DNA of 64,000 bases, from the NCBI RefSeq assembly GCF_026537325.1, contig NZ_JAFNMJ010000002.1:248001-312000 (forward strand). Direction: 5' to 3'. How positions within the stretch are numbered: the first letter of the stretch is position 1; every line of letters begins with the position of its first letter. The notes under the pieces are model-generated. The model was not told the DNA's origin. It was given only the letters and a program-made list of their open reading frames with translations, and did not search any database. Source of the stretch: Bifidobacterium sp. B4142 (GTDB taxonomy: Bacteria; Actinomycetota; Actinomycetes; Actinomycetales; Bifidobacteriaceae). The translations under genes were made by a program, and so were the position numbers. Shown here piece by piece: positions 38,327 through 46,460 of this stretch.

Positions 38327-39481
38327 ATGGCACGTCAGAGCAACAGTGGCAAGGCGAAGAAAGAAGAGGAGGGCGGGATCGACCCCCGTCGCCAGGCAGC
38401 CTTGAACACAGCCCTCGCGCAGGTGGAGAAGAGCTTCGGCAAGGGTTCGGCCATGCGTCTGGGCGACAAGCCTGCCCAGGATGTGGAGGTCATTCCCACC
38501 GGATCTCTGGCCTTGGACATGGCCCTGGGCATCGGCGGACTGCCCCGTGGCCGCATCGTCGAGATCTACGGTCCTGAATCCTCGGGCAAGACCACCCTGG
38601 CCCTGCATGCAGTGGCCAATGCACAGGCCGGCGGTGGGGTGGCCGCCTTCATCGATGCCGAGCACGCTCTGGATCCTGAGTACGCCAAGAAGCTGGGCGT
38701 GGACACGGACTCCCTGATCGTCTCCCAGCCGGACAACGGCGAGCAGGCCTTGGAGATCGCCGACATGCTGATCCGGTCGGGTGCCCTGGATGTCATCGTC
38801 ATCGACTCGGTGGCCGCCCTGGTGCCCAAGGCCGAGATCGAGGGGGACATGGGTGACAGCCACGTGGGTCTGCAGGCCCGTCTGATGAGCCAGGCCCTGC
38901 GCAAGATGACCGGTGCCCTGTCCCAGGCCAACACCACGGCCATCTTCATCAACCAGCTCAGGGAGAAGATCGGCGTCTTCTTCGGCAGCCCGGAGACCAC
39001 CACCGGCGGCAAGGCACTGAAGTTCTATGCCTCGGTCCGCCTGGACATCCGCCGCATCCAGACCCTGAAGAACGGCGATGAGGCGGTGGGCAACCGCACC
39101 AAGGTCAAGGTGGTCAAGAACAAGATGGCCCCGCCCTTCAAGGTGGCTGAATTCGACATTCTCTACGGAGAGGGCATCTCCAAGGAGGGTTCGGTTCTGG
39201 ACATGGCCCTGCAGACCAACATCGTCAAGAAGTCGGGCTCCTGGTTCACCTACGAGGGCGATCAGCTGGGTCAAGGCAGGGAGAACGTCCGTCAGTTCCT
39301 CAAGGACAACCCCGGCCTGACCAAGGAGATCGAGGATAAGGTCAAGGTTGCCTTCGGCCTTATTCCTGCTCCCTCTGAGGACGACAAGGCCGATCAGGCT
39401 GATGCTGACCAAGGCAGCAAGGAAGACGACTCGGCTCCTGTCGACGTCAACACCACTGTGCCCACGGCCCAGGCTGCATGA
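38327..39481 (+). CDS. recA: Recombinase RecA
   Basis: Strand-exchange ATPase and LexA co-protease, 384 aa. The P-loop GPESSGKTT is at residues about 82-90; other signatures are [45 protein letters not shown] (loop L1) and [35 protein letters not shown] (loop L2). The acidic C-terminal tail (after residue 345) is longer than in E. coli, rich in Asp, Gln and Ala, and probably disordered. AAAAGGAGAG precedes the ATG. It is preceded by a LexA box and followed after 4 bases by recX. Confidence 0.97.
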   Translation: MARQSNSGKAKKEEEGGIDPRRQAALNTALAQVEKSFGKGSAMRLGDKPAQDVEVIPTGSLALDMALGIGGLPRGRIVEIYGPESSGKTTLALHAVANAQAGGGVAAFIDAEHALDPEYAKKLGVDTDSLIVSQPDNGEQALEIADMLIRSGALDVIVIDSVAALVPKAEIEGDMGDSHVGLQARLMSQALRKMTGALSQANTTAIFINQLREKIGVFFGSPETTTGGKALKFYASVRLDIRRIQTLKNGDEAVGNRTKVKVVKNKMAPPFKVAEFDILYGEGISKEGSVLDMALQTNIVKKSGSWFTYEGDQLGQGRENVRQFLKDNPGLTKEIEDKVKVAFGLIPAPSEDDKADQADADQGSKEDDSAPVDVNTTVPTAQAA

Positions 39482-39485
39482 CCCG

Positions 39486-40400
39486 ATGATCTCGGCCGAG
39501 GACTTCCTCAAGGAAAATCCTGTCCGACTGGCGCAGACCGAGGATTCTGCCGACTCCAGCACAGAGTCGCGGGATTCTCGGTCGGACCAACTGCAGCCAG
39601 ATTCTGCGGGCGCGCCTGCTCCAGCAGAGTCGGTGGCAGTTCTTGATCCTGTCCTTGAGCAGAAGGATGACAGCTTGAAGGAGGACAGCCGCCCAGTGCA
39701 GGCCGCTGCCTTGGGTCTGGAGCATGGCGCCCGATTCGGGGGTAGTCTGGAAGATGTAGACAGTGCTGCCAATGCTGATATGGGTGACGAATCCCTGGCA
39801 GGTCACCATTCTCGTGGTCGCCGTTCTGCCCGGGGTTCCGATAGAAGGACCCGCCGTCGTGGCCGTCACCCACGTGCCGGCGGCTTTGGTGGGGGTTCCG
39901 CGCCTGCAGCTCCGCGAGCAGATGCCGATGATGCGGATGCTTGCCGGGAGGCTGCTCTGACCCTGCTGGATGCTGCGGCCCGTTCAAGCGGGGCTCTGGC
40001 CCGCCGTCTGGTTGACAAGGGGTTTGATACGAACGTGGTCGATCAGGTGATCGACCGGCTGACCAAGTTGGGTTTGGTGGATGACCAGGCCTATGCCCAG
40101 GATCTTCTGCGCTCTTGTCTGCATCGCACCATGGGGGAGCGCGGTGTTCTCTCGGAGATGACCCGCAAGGGTTTGGATCGGGGGCTGGCTGCGCAGGTAG
40201 TCGCTCAGGCCTCCCGTGAGGGACTCTTCGTCGACTCCGCCTACGAGCTCGGTCGCAAGGTGGTCCGGAAGACAGCGGGGCTTGATCTCAAGGTGCGTAA
40301 ACGTCGATTCTGGAGTGCTGGATCCCGCAAGGGCCACTCTCCCGGCCTCCTCAACCAGGTGGCAGCAGACCTTTTCGTCTCTGACGACCCTCTCGATTGA
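39486..40400 (+). CDS. recX: RecA regulatory protein RecX with long N-terminal extension
   Basis: Inhibits or modulates RecA filaments. The C-terminal half carries the three-helix RecX repeats: EAALTLLDAAARSSGALARRLVDKGFDTNVVDQVIDRLTKLGLVDDQAYAQDLL and GERGVLSEMTRKGLDRGLAAQVV. The first about 155 residues are Ser/Asp/Glu-rich followed by an Arg-rich patch (GRRSARGSDRRTRRRGRH) and show no fold. The total of 304 aa is long for RecX (usually 150-270). ATG 39486 is 4 bases after the recA stop, so the two are co-transcribed; no separate ribosome site is obvious and readthrough or coupling is likely. Confidence 0.88.
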   Translation: MISAEDFLKENPVRLAQTEDSADSSTESRDSRSDQLQPDSAGAPAPAESVAVLDPVLEQKDDSLKEDSRPVQAAALGLEHGARFGGSLEDVDSAANADMGDESLAGHHSRGRRSARGSDRRTRRRGRHPRAGGFGGGSAPAAPRADADDADACREAALTLLDAAARSSGALARRLVDKGFDTNVVDQVIDRLTKLGLVDDQAYAQDLLRSCLHRTMGERGVLSEMTRKGLDRGLAAQVVAQASREGLFVDSAYELGRKVVRKTAGLDLKVRKRRFWSAGSRKGHSPGLLNQVAADLFVSDDPLD

Positions 40401-40517
40401 GATGCGCCATGGACCTATCGGTATCCAGAATGAAAGCTTGCAAGGCAATATGCGGCTATGGCCGTTTCCCTGAACTGCTGCTCTTGTTCTAGATCTGTTA
40501 GAAGGTGAAAGTGTCGG

Positions 40518-41570
40518 ATGCTCAAAAAGAGTGAACTTCTGCAGGAAAATACAGCACTTGTAGCCCTTCTAAGAACCATTGACAAATCTCATGATACCTG
40601 GAGCTCCATCGCTGAGAAGGTTGTACGCCAGGGTAGCGCTATTCAAGTTTTTGAACATGAGCTTGACCCGCAGCACCATCGGCTGGATGACCCCGATGAG
40701 GATGACGAATATGACGACCGTATTCAGTCGACCCTGTTGGGAGAGGATGACATACCGATTACCGCACAACGTCGTGTACAGCTCCTGCAGGATCACAAAG
40801 AGGCAGAAGCCTTGGTTCACGATTGGGATAAGCAGGGTTTGGATATGGTGTCGGTCCTCGACGAACGGTATCCGTTGAGCCTGCGTGAAGTTGTCGATAT
40901 GCCTCCGTTCCTGTTTTCCAAGGGGCGTTCCCTCAGCCCCAATCAACAGGATATGGGTGTCAGCGTGGTCGGTTCGCGCAATGCAGGGCCGGAGGCCTTG
41001 CACTTCGCTTCTGATGTCGCAACAATGCTCGTGAGTAAAGGCCTGACCGTTATCGCCGGCTTGGCCCTGGGTGTGGATGCTGAGGCCCATCATCGTGCCC
41101 TGCAGGAGCATGGCCGTACGGTGGCTTTCATCGGTACGGGCATAGGGAAGTACTACCCTGCAAAAAATCGCCAATTGCAGGATCTTATCGAACGTAAAGG
41201 GCAGGTGTTTTCGCAATTTTGGCCTTGGCAGGAGCCCGCAAAGTGGACCTTTCCTGCGCGTAATGCCACCATGAGCGGCTACGGGATCGCTACGGTCATT
41301 GTTGAAGCCCATGAATATTCCGGAACCCGTGTGCAGGCTCGGCAGGCTCAGCATCATGGCCGGCCGATCATAATTCGCGACGTTGTAGTTGACCATACGG
41401 AATGGGGCAATCGTTTGGCCCATAAGCCCAATGTTTACGTCGTATCCAATGTGGATGATGTGGCCAGGGCCATCAACTCGATACAGAGGGTCAATGGTGA
41501 GTTACAAGACGCAATCAACGGTCTAATTGCCCAAGCCAGTGCCTATGCCAAACGTGTCTTATTGGTCTGA
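40518..41570 (+). CDS. Standalone DprA/Smf-like Rossmann protein
   Basis: A 350-aa protein with the DprA core: SVVGSRNAG (residues 149-157), GLTVIAGLALGVDAEAHHRAL (175-195), FIGTGIGKYYPAKNRQL (204-220), FPARNATMSGYG (245-256) and a VIVEAHEYSG stretch. DprA loads RecA on single-stranded DNA in transformation. This copy has a 145-residue N-terminal part with an acidic patch (DDPDEDDEYDD) in place of the usual SAM domain, and no C-terminal DprA winged helix. The codon use is more AT-rich than recA-recX. It may therefore be a diverged DprA or a SLOG-superfamily nucleotide-binding protein with another role. There is no com operon nearby. Confidence 0.8.
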   Translation: MLKKSELLQENTALVALLRTIDKSHDTWSSIAEKVVRQGSAIQVFEHELDPQHHRLDDPDEDDEYDDRIQSTLLGEDDIPITAQRRVQLLQDHKEAEALVHDWDKQGLDMVSVLDERYPLSLREVVDMPPFLFSKGRSLSPNQQDMGVSVVGSRNAGPEALHFASDVATMLVSKGLTVIAGLALGVDAEAHHRALQEHGRTVAFIGTGIGKYYPAKNRQLQDLIERKGQVFSQFWPWQEPAKWTFPARNATMSGYGIATVIVEAHEYSGTRVQARQAQHHGRPIIIRDVVVDHTEWGNRLAHKPNVYVVSNVDDVARAINSIQRVNGELQDAINGLIAQASAYAKRVLLV

Positions 41571-41623
41571 CTACAGCCGACCTTTAATGATCGCAAGTGT
41601 AAAAGTAGCTGAGGGGAAGAAGA

Positions 41624-41998
41624 TGAGACCTCTCATATACCCCGGGTTCTGTCATCGACCGGATAAAATCCGGACGACGGGTGGCCATCCATCTCGACCT
41701 GACGTTGCCGCCAGGCTCTAGCGGCCTACCCGAAGGCGGGACGAGCAGCCCCTGAATGCCTTCTGCTTGGCCTTGCTCCCGATGAGGCTTGCCATGCGGT
41801 CGGCGTTACCGTCGACCCGGTGGTCTCTTACACCGCCGTTTCACCCTTGCCCGCCTTTAGAAGGCGAGCGGTCTATTCTCTGTTGCGCTATCTCTCAGGT
41901 CGCCCTGGGCGGACGTTATCCGCCATCGTGCTCTGTGGAGCCCGGAAGTTCCTCAGCCCTTCCCAGGAGGAGGGGCCGCGGCCATCCGAGAGGTCTCG
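41624..41998 (-). ncRNA. rnpB: RNase P RNA (bacterial type A)
   Basis: Read on the minus strand, about 375 bases contain the universal RNase P RNA blocks: CCGGGCTCCACAG near the 5' side, ACAGAGAATAGACCGC, GGGTGAAACGGCGGTGTAAG, GACCACCGG and the 3' ACAGAACCCGG. The ends pair as P1: GAGACCTCTC at the 5' end (around 41998) with GAGAGGTCTC at the 3' end (41625-41634). It is the catalytic RNA that matures tRNA 5' ends. Short open frames crossing it are not genes. A good promoter sits just upstream (42005-42033), and T-rich sequence follows the 3' end. Confidence 0.95.
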
Positions 41999-42004
41999 TT
42001 TAGC

Positions 42005-42033
42005 ATGATAGAGATTCACAAGGACCTTAGCAA
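42005..42033 (-). promoter_or_regulatory. Promoter of rnpB
   Basis: On the minus strand, -35 TTGCTA (complement of 42028-42033) and -10 TATCAT (complement of 42005-42010) are separated by exactly 17 bases, and the -10 ends 7 bases before the GAGACC 5' end of the RNA. Confidence 0.75.
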
Positions 42034-42132
42034 AATTGGAACAACCTACTCAGCTATATTCAAAAATATCTTTGAACAATATACTGTGTAAGTTAAAAGC
42101 GAACATTTAACAATTTTGTAGTGATAAATAAT

Positions 42133-43209
42133 TCATTGCCAGTTAGTAGCCACGGATGCCCTTATGACAGGTGGACAGACCACGAGCTGTTTACCAGTCA
42201 TAGGTGCATCCTCATTGAGTATAGCTTTTACTCCTTCATAACCTAGTTGGTAATGGGGAAGGGCGACTGTGGTCAGTGGTGGTGAGAGGTGGGCTGCAAT
42301 GATCTCTTGATCGTCAAAGCCGACGATTGAAATGTCATCAGGTATGCGGGATCCTCCACGTTGGAGTTCGTCATACAGGCCCATAGCCACTCGATCATTG
42401 TGACAAAAAACTCCTGTTGCACCACTATCTTTTACCCGCCTTGCAACGCTCCGACCTCCCTCCTGGTTGGGTTCCACTTCAAAGGTCAAAGATGGATCAA
42501 AAGTTATGCCAGACTCTTTTAGGGCTTGCTTGTATCCATCCAAGCGCCCAGTCTTTGCCGGAGATTCAGCTCTGGTATTGACAAAGGCGATTTTCGAATG
42601 TCCTCGTTCCAGCAAAAGCTGTGTTGCTGTTCGGCCTCCCTGAATTTCATCCGGAACAATTGCCAGGGGAGAATTTTTCTTATTCCCGAAGCAGTTCACT
42701 AGAACGGTTCGAACATTCTCGAGGGGTTTAGGTACTTCGATTGAATGGTGATACCAGGTCGAAAAAGCGATCCCCCTGACCTTGTATCGCAAAAACATTC
42801 GTATAGCCTCGTCTTCAAGGCCTCGGTTGCCTTCAGTGTTGGCAATCAGAAGAACATATCCTTGTTCCCATGCCGCATTCTGTGCCCCATGAATAATTTG
42901 CCCTGCGAATGGAGCGGTTGCAATGGAATCGGTAACCAAGCCTATGAATTGTGAGTAACCACGCACTAAATTTTGAGCCATAGCATTAGGCCGATAGCCT
43001 AATGCACGTATTGATTCCAGCACTTTCTCTCGAACTTCGGGACTAATCCGAGAGACCTTCTTGTTGTTCATGACTAAGGAAACTGTAGAGACTGACGTGT
43101 GCGCTCTTTGAGCCACGTCCTTGAGCGTCACCGGTTTGCTTTCATTCTTGATCGAATGGGGTTTGCTTGCCCCCTCTTCTTTCGCGTCTGTGGATTTTCG
43201 TTGGTTCAT
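42133..43209 (-). CDS. LacI family transcriptional regulator of the sugar operon
   Basis: A 358-aa repressor with a polar 25-residue extension, then the LacI helix-turn-helix VTLKDVAQRAHTSVSTVSLVMNNKKVSRISPEVREKVLESIRALGYRPN (about residues 27-75) and a periplasmic-binding-like effector domain. It is the last gene of the minus-strand operon, overlapping the permease stop by ATGA. It likely binds the CG-centred palindromes at 47941 and 48030 and releases them on binding the transported sugar or a breakdown product. It is AT-rich like the rest of the cassette. Confidence 0.9.
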   Translation of the reverse strand: MNQRKSTDAKEEGASKPHSIKNESKPVTLKDVAQRAHTSVSTVSLVMNNKKVSRISPEVREKVLESIRALGYRPNAMAQNLVRGYSQFIGLVTDSIATAPFAGQIIHGAQNAAWEQGYVLLIANTEGNRGLEDEAIRMFLRYKVRGIAFSTWYHHSIEVPKPLENVRTVLVNCFGNKKNSPLAIVPDEIQGGRTATQLLLERGHSKIAFVNTRAESPAKTGRLDGYKQALKESGITFDPSLTFEVEPNQEGGRSVARRVKDSGATGVFCHNDRVAMGLYDELQRGGSRIPDDISIVGFDDQEIIAAHLSPPLTTVALPHYQLGYEGVKAILNEDAPMTGKQLVVCPPVIRASVATNWQ

Positions 43210-44093
43210 CCTTTAGAAGCCCCGCCTTCAATGCCCTGTATCATTGCCTTATTTAGTATAAGAAAGACCAGCATTAGAGGGGTAATCGTCACGCATACGG
43301 CAGCAAAAGTTGCAGTCCAATCAGTATTACCCATGGCTCCAATGTAATTTTGCAACCCGAGTGGAATAGTCTTCAGTCCATCAGTCAGGATGAACGTGTT
43401 GCCGAATATAAATTCATTCCATATGAAAATGCTGTTAACCAGGACTACGGTTACGACCGTATTCAGAGATAGAGGTAGTGTTATTTCCATAAAAATGCGG
43501 TATGGACCGGCACCATCTAAGGAAGCTGCTTCATAGTTTTCTCGAGGAATATAATGATAAAAGGAGCTGAAAAGAAAAACCGACATAGGTATTGAGAAAC
43601 CCGCTAGTGGAATGATCATGGACAAACGTGTGTCAAGAAGGTTGATTTGAGAATAGTCAATGAATAGGGGTACCAAAGCAATCTGAGTGGGGACGATCAT
43701 GCCCATCAGGAAAAGCATACGAATTATTTTGCTCCACTTAAAGCCTAAAACTTCGATAGCATATGCGGCCATCATGCCCATAATCACGATCAACAGATCA
43801 GCGCCAAATGTAACGATAAGGCTGTTGAAAATATACTGACCAAGATTGCCGGCTTGAAATGCTCTTGAGTAATTCTCCAAGGTGAAGCTGTGAGGTACTC
43901 CGAAAGCGTTGCCGGATGCAAAATCATGTTCGGTTCTTAGACTGGTGATAAAGAGCCAGAGCAGGGGATAAACCTGGATTATCACCATCAGGATTATGAA
44001 CACCCTATTCAAAACCATATGGAAGTTTAGCTTGTTTCGGCGAGCAGATGGTTTGTTCTGTCCTTTCAGAGCTAACGTACTTGTTGCACTCAT
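43206..44093 (-). CDS. Carbohydrate ABC transporter permease (MalG type)
   Basis: CUT1-family permease, 295 aa, with six predicted helices. The basic N-terminus leads to FHMVLNRVFIILMVIIQVYPLLWLFITSL. The EAA loop is ENYEAASLDGAGPYRIFMEITLPLS near residue 190. ATG 44093 is preferred to the open frame up to 44147 since AAAGGAAGA is just upstream and the overlap with the preceding gene is then only 4 bases. No ATPase gene is in the cassette; a shared MsiK-like ATPase encoded elsewhere is expected, as is usual in bifidobacteria. Confidence 0.9.
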   Translation of the reverse strand: MSATSTLALKGQNKPSARRNKLNFHMVLNRVFIILMVIIQVYPLLWLFITSLRTEHDFASGNAFGVPHSFTLENYSRAFQAGNLGQYIFNSLIVTFGADLLIVIMGMMAAYAIEVLGFKWSKIIRMLFLMGMIVPTQIALVPLFIDYSQINLLDTRLSMIIPLAGFSIPMSVFLFSSFYHYIPRENYEAASLDGAGPYRIFMEITLPLSLNTVVTVVLVNSIFIWNEFIFGNTFILTDGLKTIPLGLQNYIGAMGNTDWTATFAAVCVTITPLMLVFLILNKAMIQGIEGGASKG

Positions 44094-44962
44094 GCTTCTT
44101 CCTTTCTGAAAATGACCTTGAAGATCAAAGCAACTGCTATCAAGCACTCAATAACGATGAAAACCGAAATGGCACTTGCATATCCGTAGTTGGTATTTGA
44201 GAAAGCTGTCCGGTACATATAAGTCGTAACAAGTTGCCCATATCGTCCATTGTTCAGAAGGTAAGGTATATCGAATCCTTGTAGTCCATACGTGACTGCC
44301 ATGATTACCGTCGTGATCCATACGGGTCGTATGTAGGGGAAACGAATCTTAGTGAAAAGTTGCCATCCATTAGCACCGTCCAGTCTTGCTGCTTCTTCTA
44401 TTTCAGGTGGGACTGACATGAATGCTGCGTAGATAATCAGCATGTACAGACCGCTAAATCGCCATCCTTCCGGTATAGAGACAGCCGCAAGAACAGTATG
44501 AGGGTCTGATAACCAGGCATGGGTCCAGGAATGCAGCCCTATAGCATCCAAGGCCTGATTGAGCAGTCCTTTTGGATCAACCGAGTATATTCTCTGGAAA
44601 AGAAACGAGATAGCTACTGTTGAAATGACTGCTGGCAGGAGGTACAAGGTTTTGACCAAATCCCGACCTTTAGTCATTCCCGTGAGCAACGTAGCTACGA
44701 GCAGCGCGCCTCCCAGCTGAAGGACTAGGCAAATAACTAGGTAGACCATAGAGTTGCCAAAAGACTGCCAGAAGACGGAATCTCCAGTGAGCATTTTTAT
44801 GTAATTGGCAAGTCCAGTAAATTTCATGTCAGAGATGCCATCCCAATCGAAGAAGCTGATGATCAAAGATTGGATGACAGGCAAAAGTACACCAGCTCCG
44901 TACAGGAGAAGGGGAGGAAGAATAAAAATCAAAACTGATTTCTTAGATCTATATGGAAGCAT
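44090..44962 (-). CDS. Carbohydrate ABC transporter permease (MalF type)
   Basis: Partner CUT1 permease, 290 aa, with six predicted helices starting KSVLIFILPPLLLYGAGVLLPVIQSL. The EAA loop reads PPEIEEAARLDGANGWQLFTKIRFPYIRP near residue 200. ATG 44962 has AAAGGAC upstream on the minus strand, while the open frame to 45022 runs close to the binding-protein stop. It forms the pore with the MalG-type partner encoded next. Confidence 0.9.
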   Translation of the reverse strand: MLPYRSKKSVLIFILPPLLLYGAGVLLPVIQSLIISFFDWDGISDMKFTGLANYIKMLTGDSVFWQSFGNSMVYLVICLVLQLGGALLVATLLTGMTKGRDLVKTLYLLPAVISTVAISFLFQRIYSVDPKGLLNQALDAIGLHSWTHAWLSDPHTVLAAVSIPEGWRFSGLYMLIIYAAFMSVPPEIEEAARLDGANGWQLFTKIRFPYIRPVWITTVIMAVTYGLQGFDIPYLLNNGRYGQLVTTYMYRTAFSNTNYGYASAISVFIVIECLIAVALIFKVIFRKEEA

Positions 44963-45025
44963 AATTTGTCCTTTTAAACGGGCAGAGCTCTGTAGGTGAG
45001 AGCCCTGCCCGAAGTTTGTCAAATA

Positions 45026-46375
45026 TCAGTTCAAATCTTTGAAAGCTTTGGGCCCGTTTTCTTGGATGACCTTATCCATAGTGTTGATAAACTTATCAAC
45101 GCTTATATCGCCCTGGACCAAGAGGGGCAGTTCTTGTTGCAACCGCGTATTAGAAGTTGAGTCAAGCTGTGTGTCCCAAGGCATCAGAGTCACTTTGCCG
45201 ACTTTATCTGCATCATCGAAGTTGCGTTTGTACAGCGGCGTAGCGTCGGAAGGTATTTTTGCAGTACTTGATTTCATCGGGGTGATTTGGCCAGTATCGG
45301 CATAAATCTTCGAATATTTGGTTAAGGAATACTTGATGAAATCGCGAACTAGCGGATCATAGGTCTTAGCGTTGATTGCCATTCCTATTCCCGATGGAGC
45401 GGCATACTCATTCTCCGTGGTTTTGGAGCCGGGTGTTGTTGGCAATAGGAAATAATCAATATCGTCGCGGACTTCTGGATTTAGCTTAGATGTGGCTAAT
45501 GCCGGTAGTTCCCAGCTCCCATCGTTGTAAACGGCTGCTTTGCCGGATGTAAAAAGTGCCTGAGCATCGGCGTATTCAGTTGATGAGAATCCTTGTTGGA
45601 AGCATTGTGATTTCCCTAGATTAGCCATCCACTCTACCGCTTTGCGTCCCTCGGCATTCGAAAGTTTAGCATTACCCTTTTTAAGGTTTTTAATAAACTC
45701 ATTTCCAGATGCTCTAAAGGGATAAAAAGCCATGTAACGTTCCAGTGGCCACATGTCCTTACCGTTCAAGGCGATCGGCGTGCTGCCGCTTTTCTGTAGG
45801 GCCGTGCACATGGCAGGAAAGTCATCAAGGGTCTTCGGTATGTTGATGCCGGCTTTTTTGAATAAAACCTTATTGTAGAAGAACACTTCGATCTGTGACT
45901 CAAAAGGAACCATATACAAACTACCATCATCAAAGCGTTGATAGTCCAGAGCCGAAGTTCGGTAGTTGTCGTAGATTTTCATATCCTTCAACATCTTTTC
46001 AACATTGACCATGCTTCCCTTCTTGGCCAGTTTCTGTGCAAAGGGTGTTGCATCGATGTCGAAAAGATCTGGGAGTTTATTCGCGGCGGCCAGCGTTTCT
46101 AATTTTTGAATGTAAGAAGGCCGATCAGGCGTGGTAATTAGTTTCAGTGAAAACCCTGGGTGTTCTTTGGAATAGTCTTTAGAAATTTGCTTCATGGCCT
46201 TGATGACTCCCCCGTCAGCCGGTCTGGACAGCAGCCATGAAATTTCGCGGGGCTTGATGTCGCCCTTAGGGTTGACGCTCTCGGCCTTACCAGATCCTCC
46301 GCCACTGCCGCAACCTGTTACTAGTAATAATGCAGCTACCGTTGCTGCAATGGCAGCATACTTATTTTTTCTCAT
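45026..46375 (-). CDS. Carbohydrate ABC transporter substrate-binding lipoprotein
   Basis: Family 1 extracellular solute-binding protein, 449 aa. The signal peptide MRKNKYAAIAATVAALLLVTGC ends in a lipobox with acylated Cys22 and a Gly/Ser linker. Family features include FDIDATPFAQKL and the FTSGKAAVYNDGSWELP block near residue 275. It binds the sugar for the two downstream permeases; the neighbouring GH32-like enzyme suggests a fructose-containing oligosaccharide, which is inference. AAAGGAG precedes the ATG. Upstream on the minus strand is a run of 13 A residues and a TGTCA-N6-TGACA hairpin in the 85-base gap. Confidence 0.9.
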   Translation of the reverse strand: MRKNKYAAIAATVAALLLVTGCGSGGGSGKAESVNPKGDIKPREISWLLSRPADGGVIKAMKQISKDYSKEHPGFSLKLITTPDRPSYIQKLETLAAANKLPDLFDIDATPFAQKLAKKGSMVNVEKMLKDMKIYDNYRTSALDYQRFDDGSLYMVPFESQIEVFFYNKVLFKKAGINIPKTLDDFPAMCTALQKSGSTPIALNGKDMWPLERYMAFYPFRASGNEFIKNLKKGNAKLSNAEGRKAVEWMANLGKSQCFQQGFSSTEYADAQALFTSGKAAVYNDGSWELPALATSKLNPEVRDDIDYFLLPTTPGSKTTENEYAAPSGIGMAINAKTYDPLVRDFIKYSLTKYSKIYADTGQITPMKSSTAKIPSDATPLYKRNFDDADKVGKVTLMPWDTQLDSTSNTRLQQELPLLVQGDISVDKFINTMDKVIQENGPKAFKDLN

Positions 46376-46460
46376 CCTGGTAATCTCCTTTGATTATTTG
46401 TATGGGTGGGGTGTCATTTTGCTGACAGATTTATTTTTTTTTTTTAATTGTTTGCCTGTC

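Noticed and set aside
38306-39772. Long minus-strand frame opposite recA-recX
   Set aside because: The GC-rich codon bias of recA leaves the antisense frame open; the product is low-complexity Leu/Gly/Val/Asp without any motif.
41527-42008. Several open frames on the plus strand between 41527 and 42008
   Set aside because: They run across the RNase P RNA, whose conserved blocks on the minus strand explain the sequence; the predicted proteins have no fold or family.
46434-46446. Run of 13 T residues as a functional terminator
   Set aside because: No stable stem precedes it in the correct orientation; it lies in the gap before the binding-protein gene and may simply be a homopolymer, possibly with sequencing length error.
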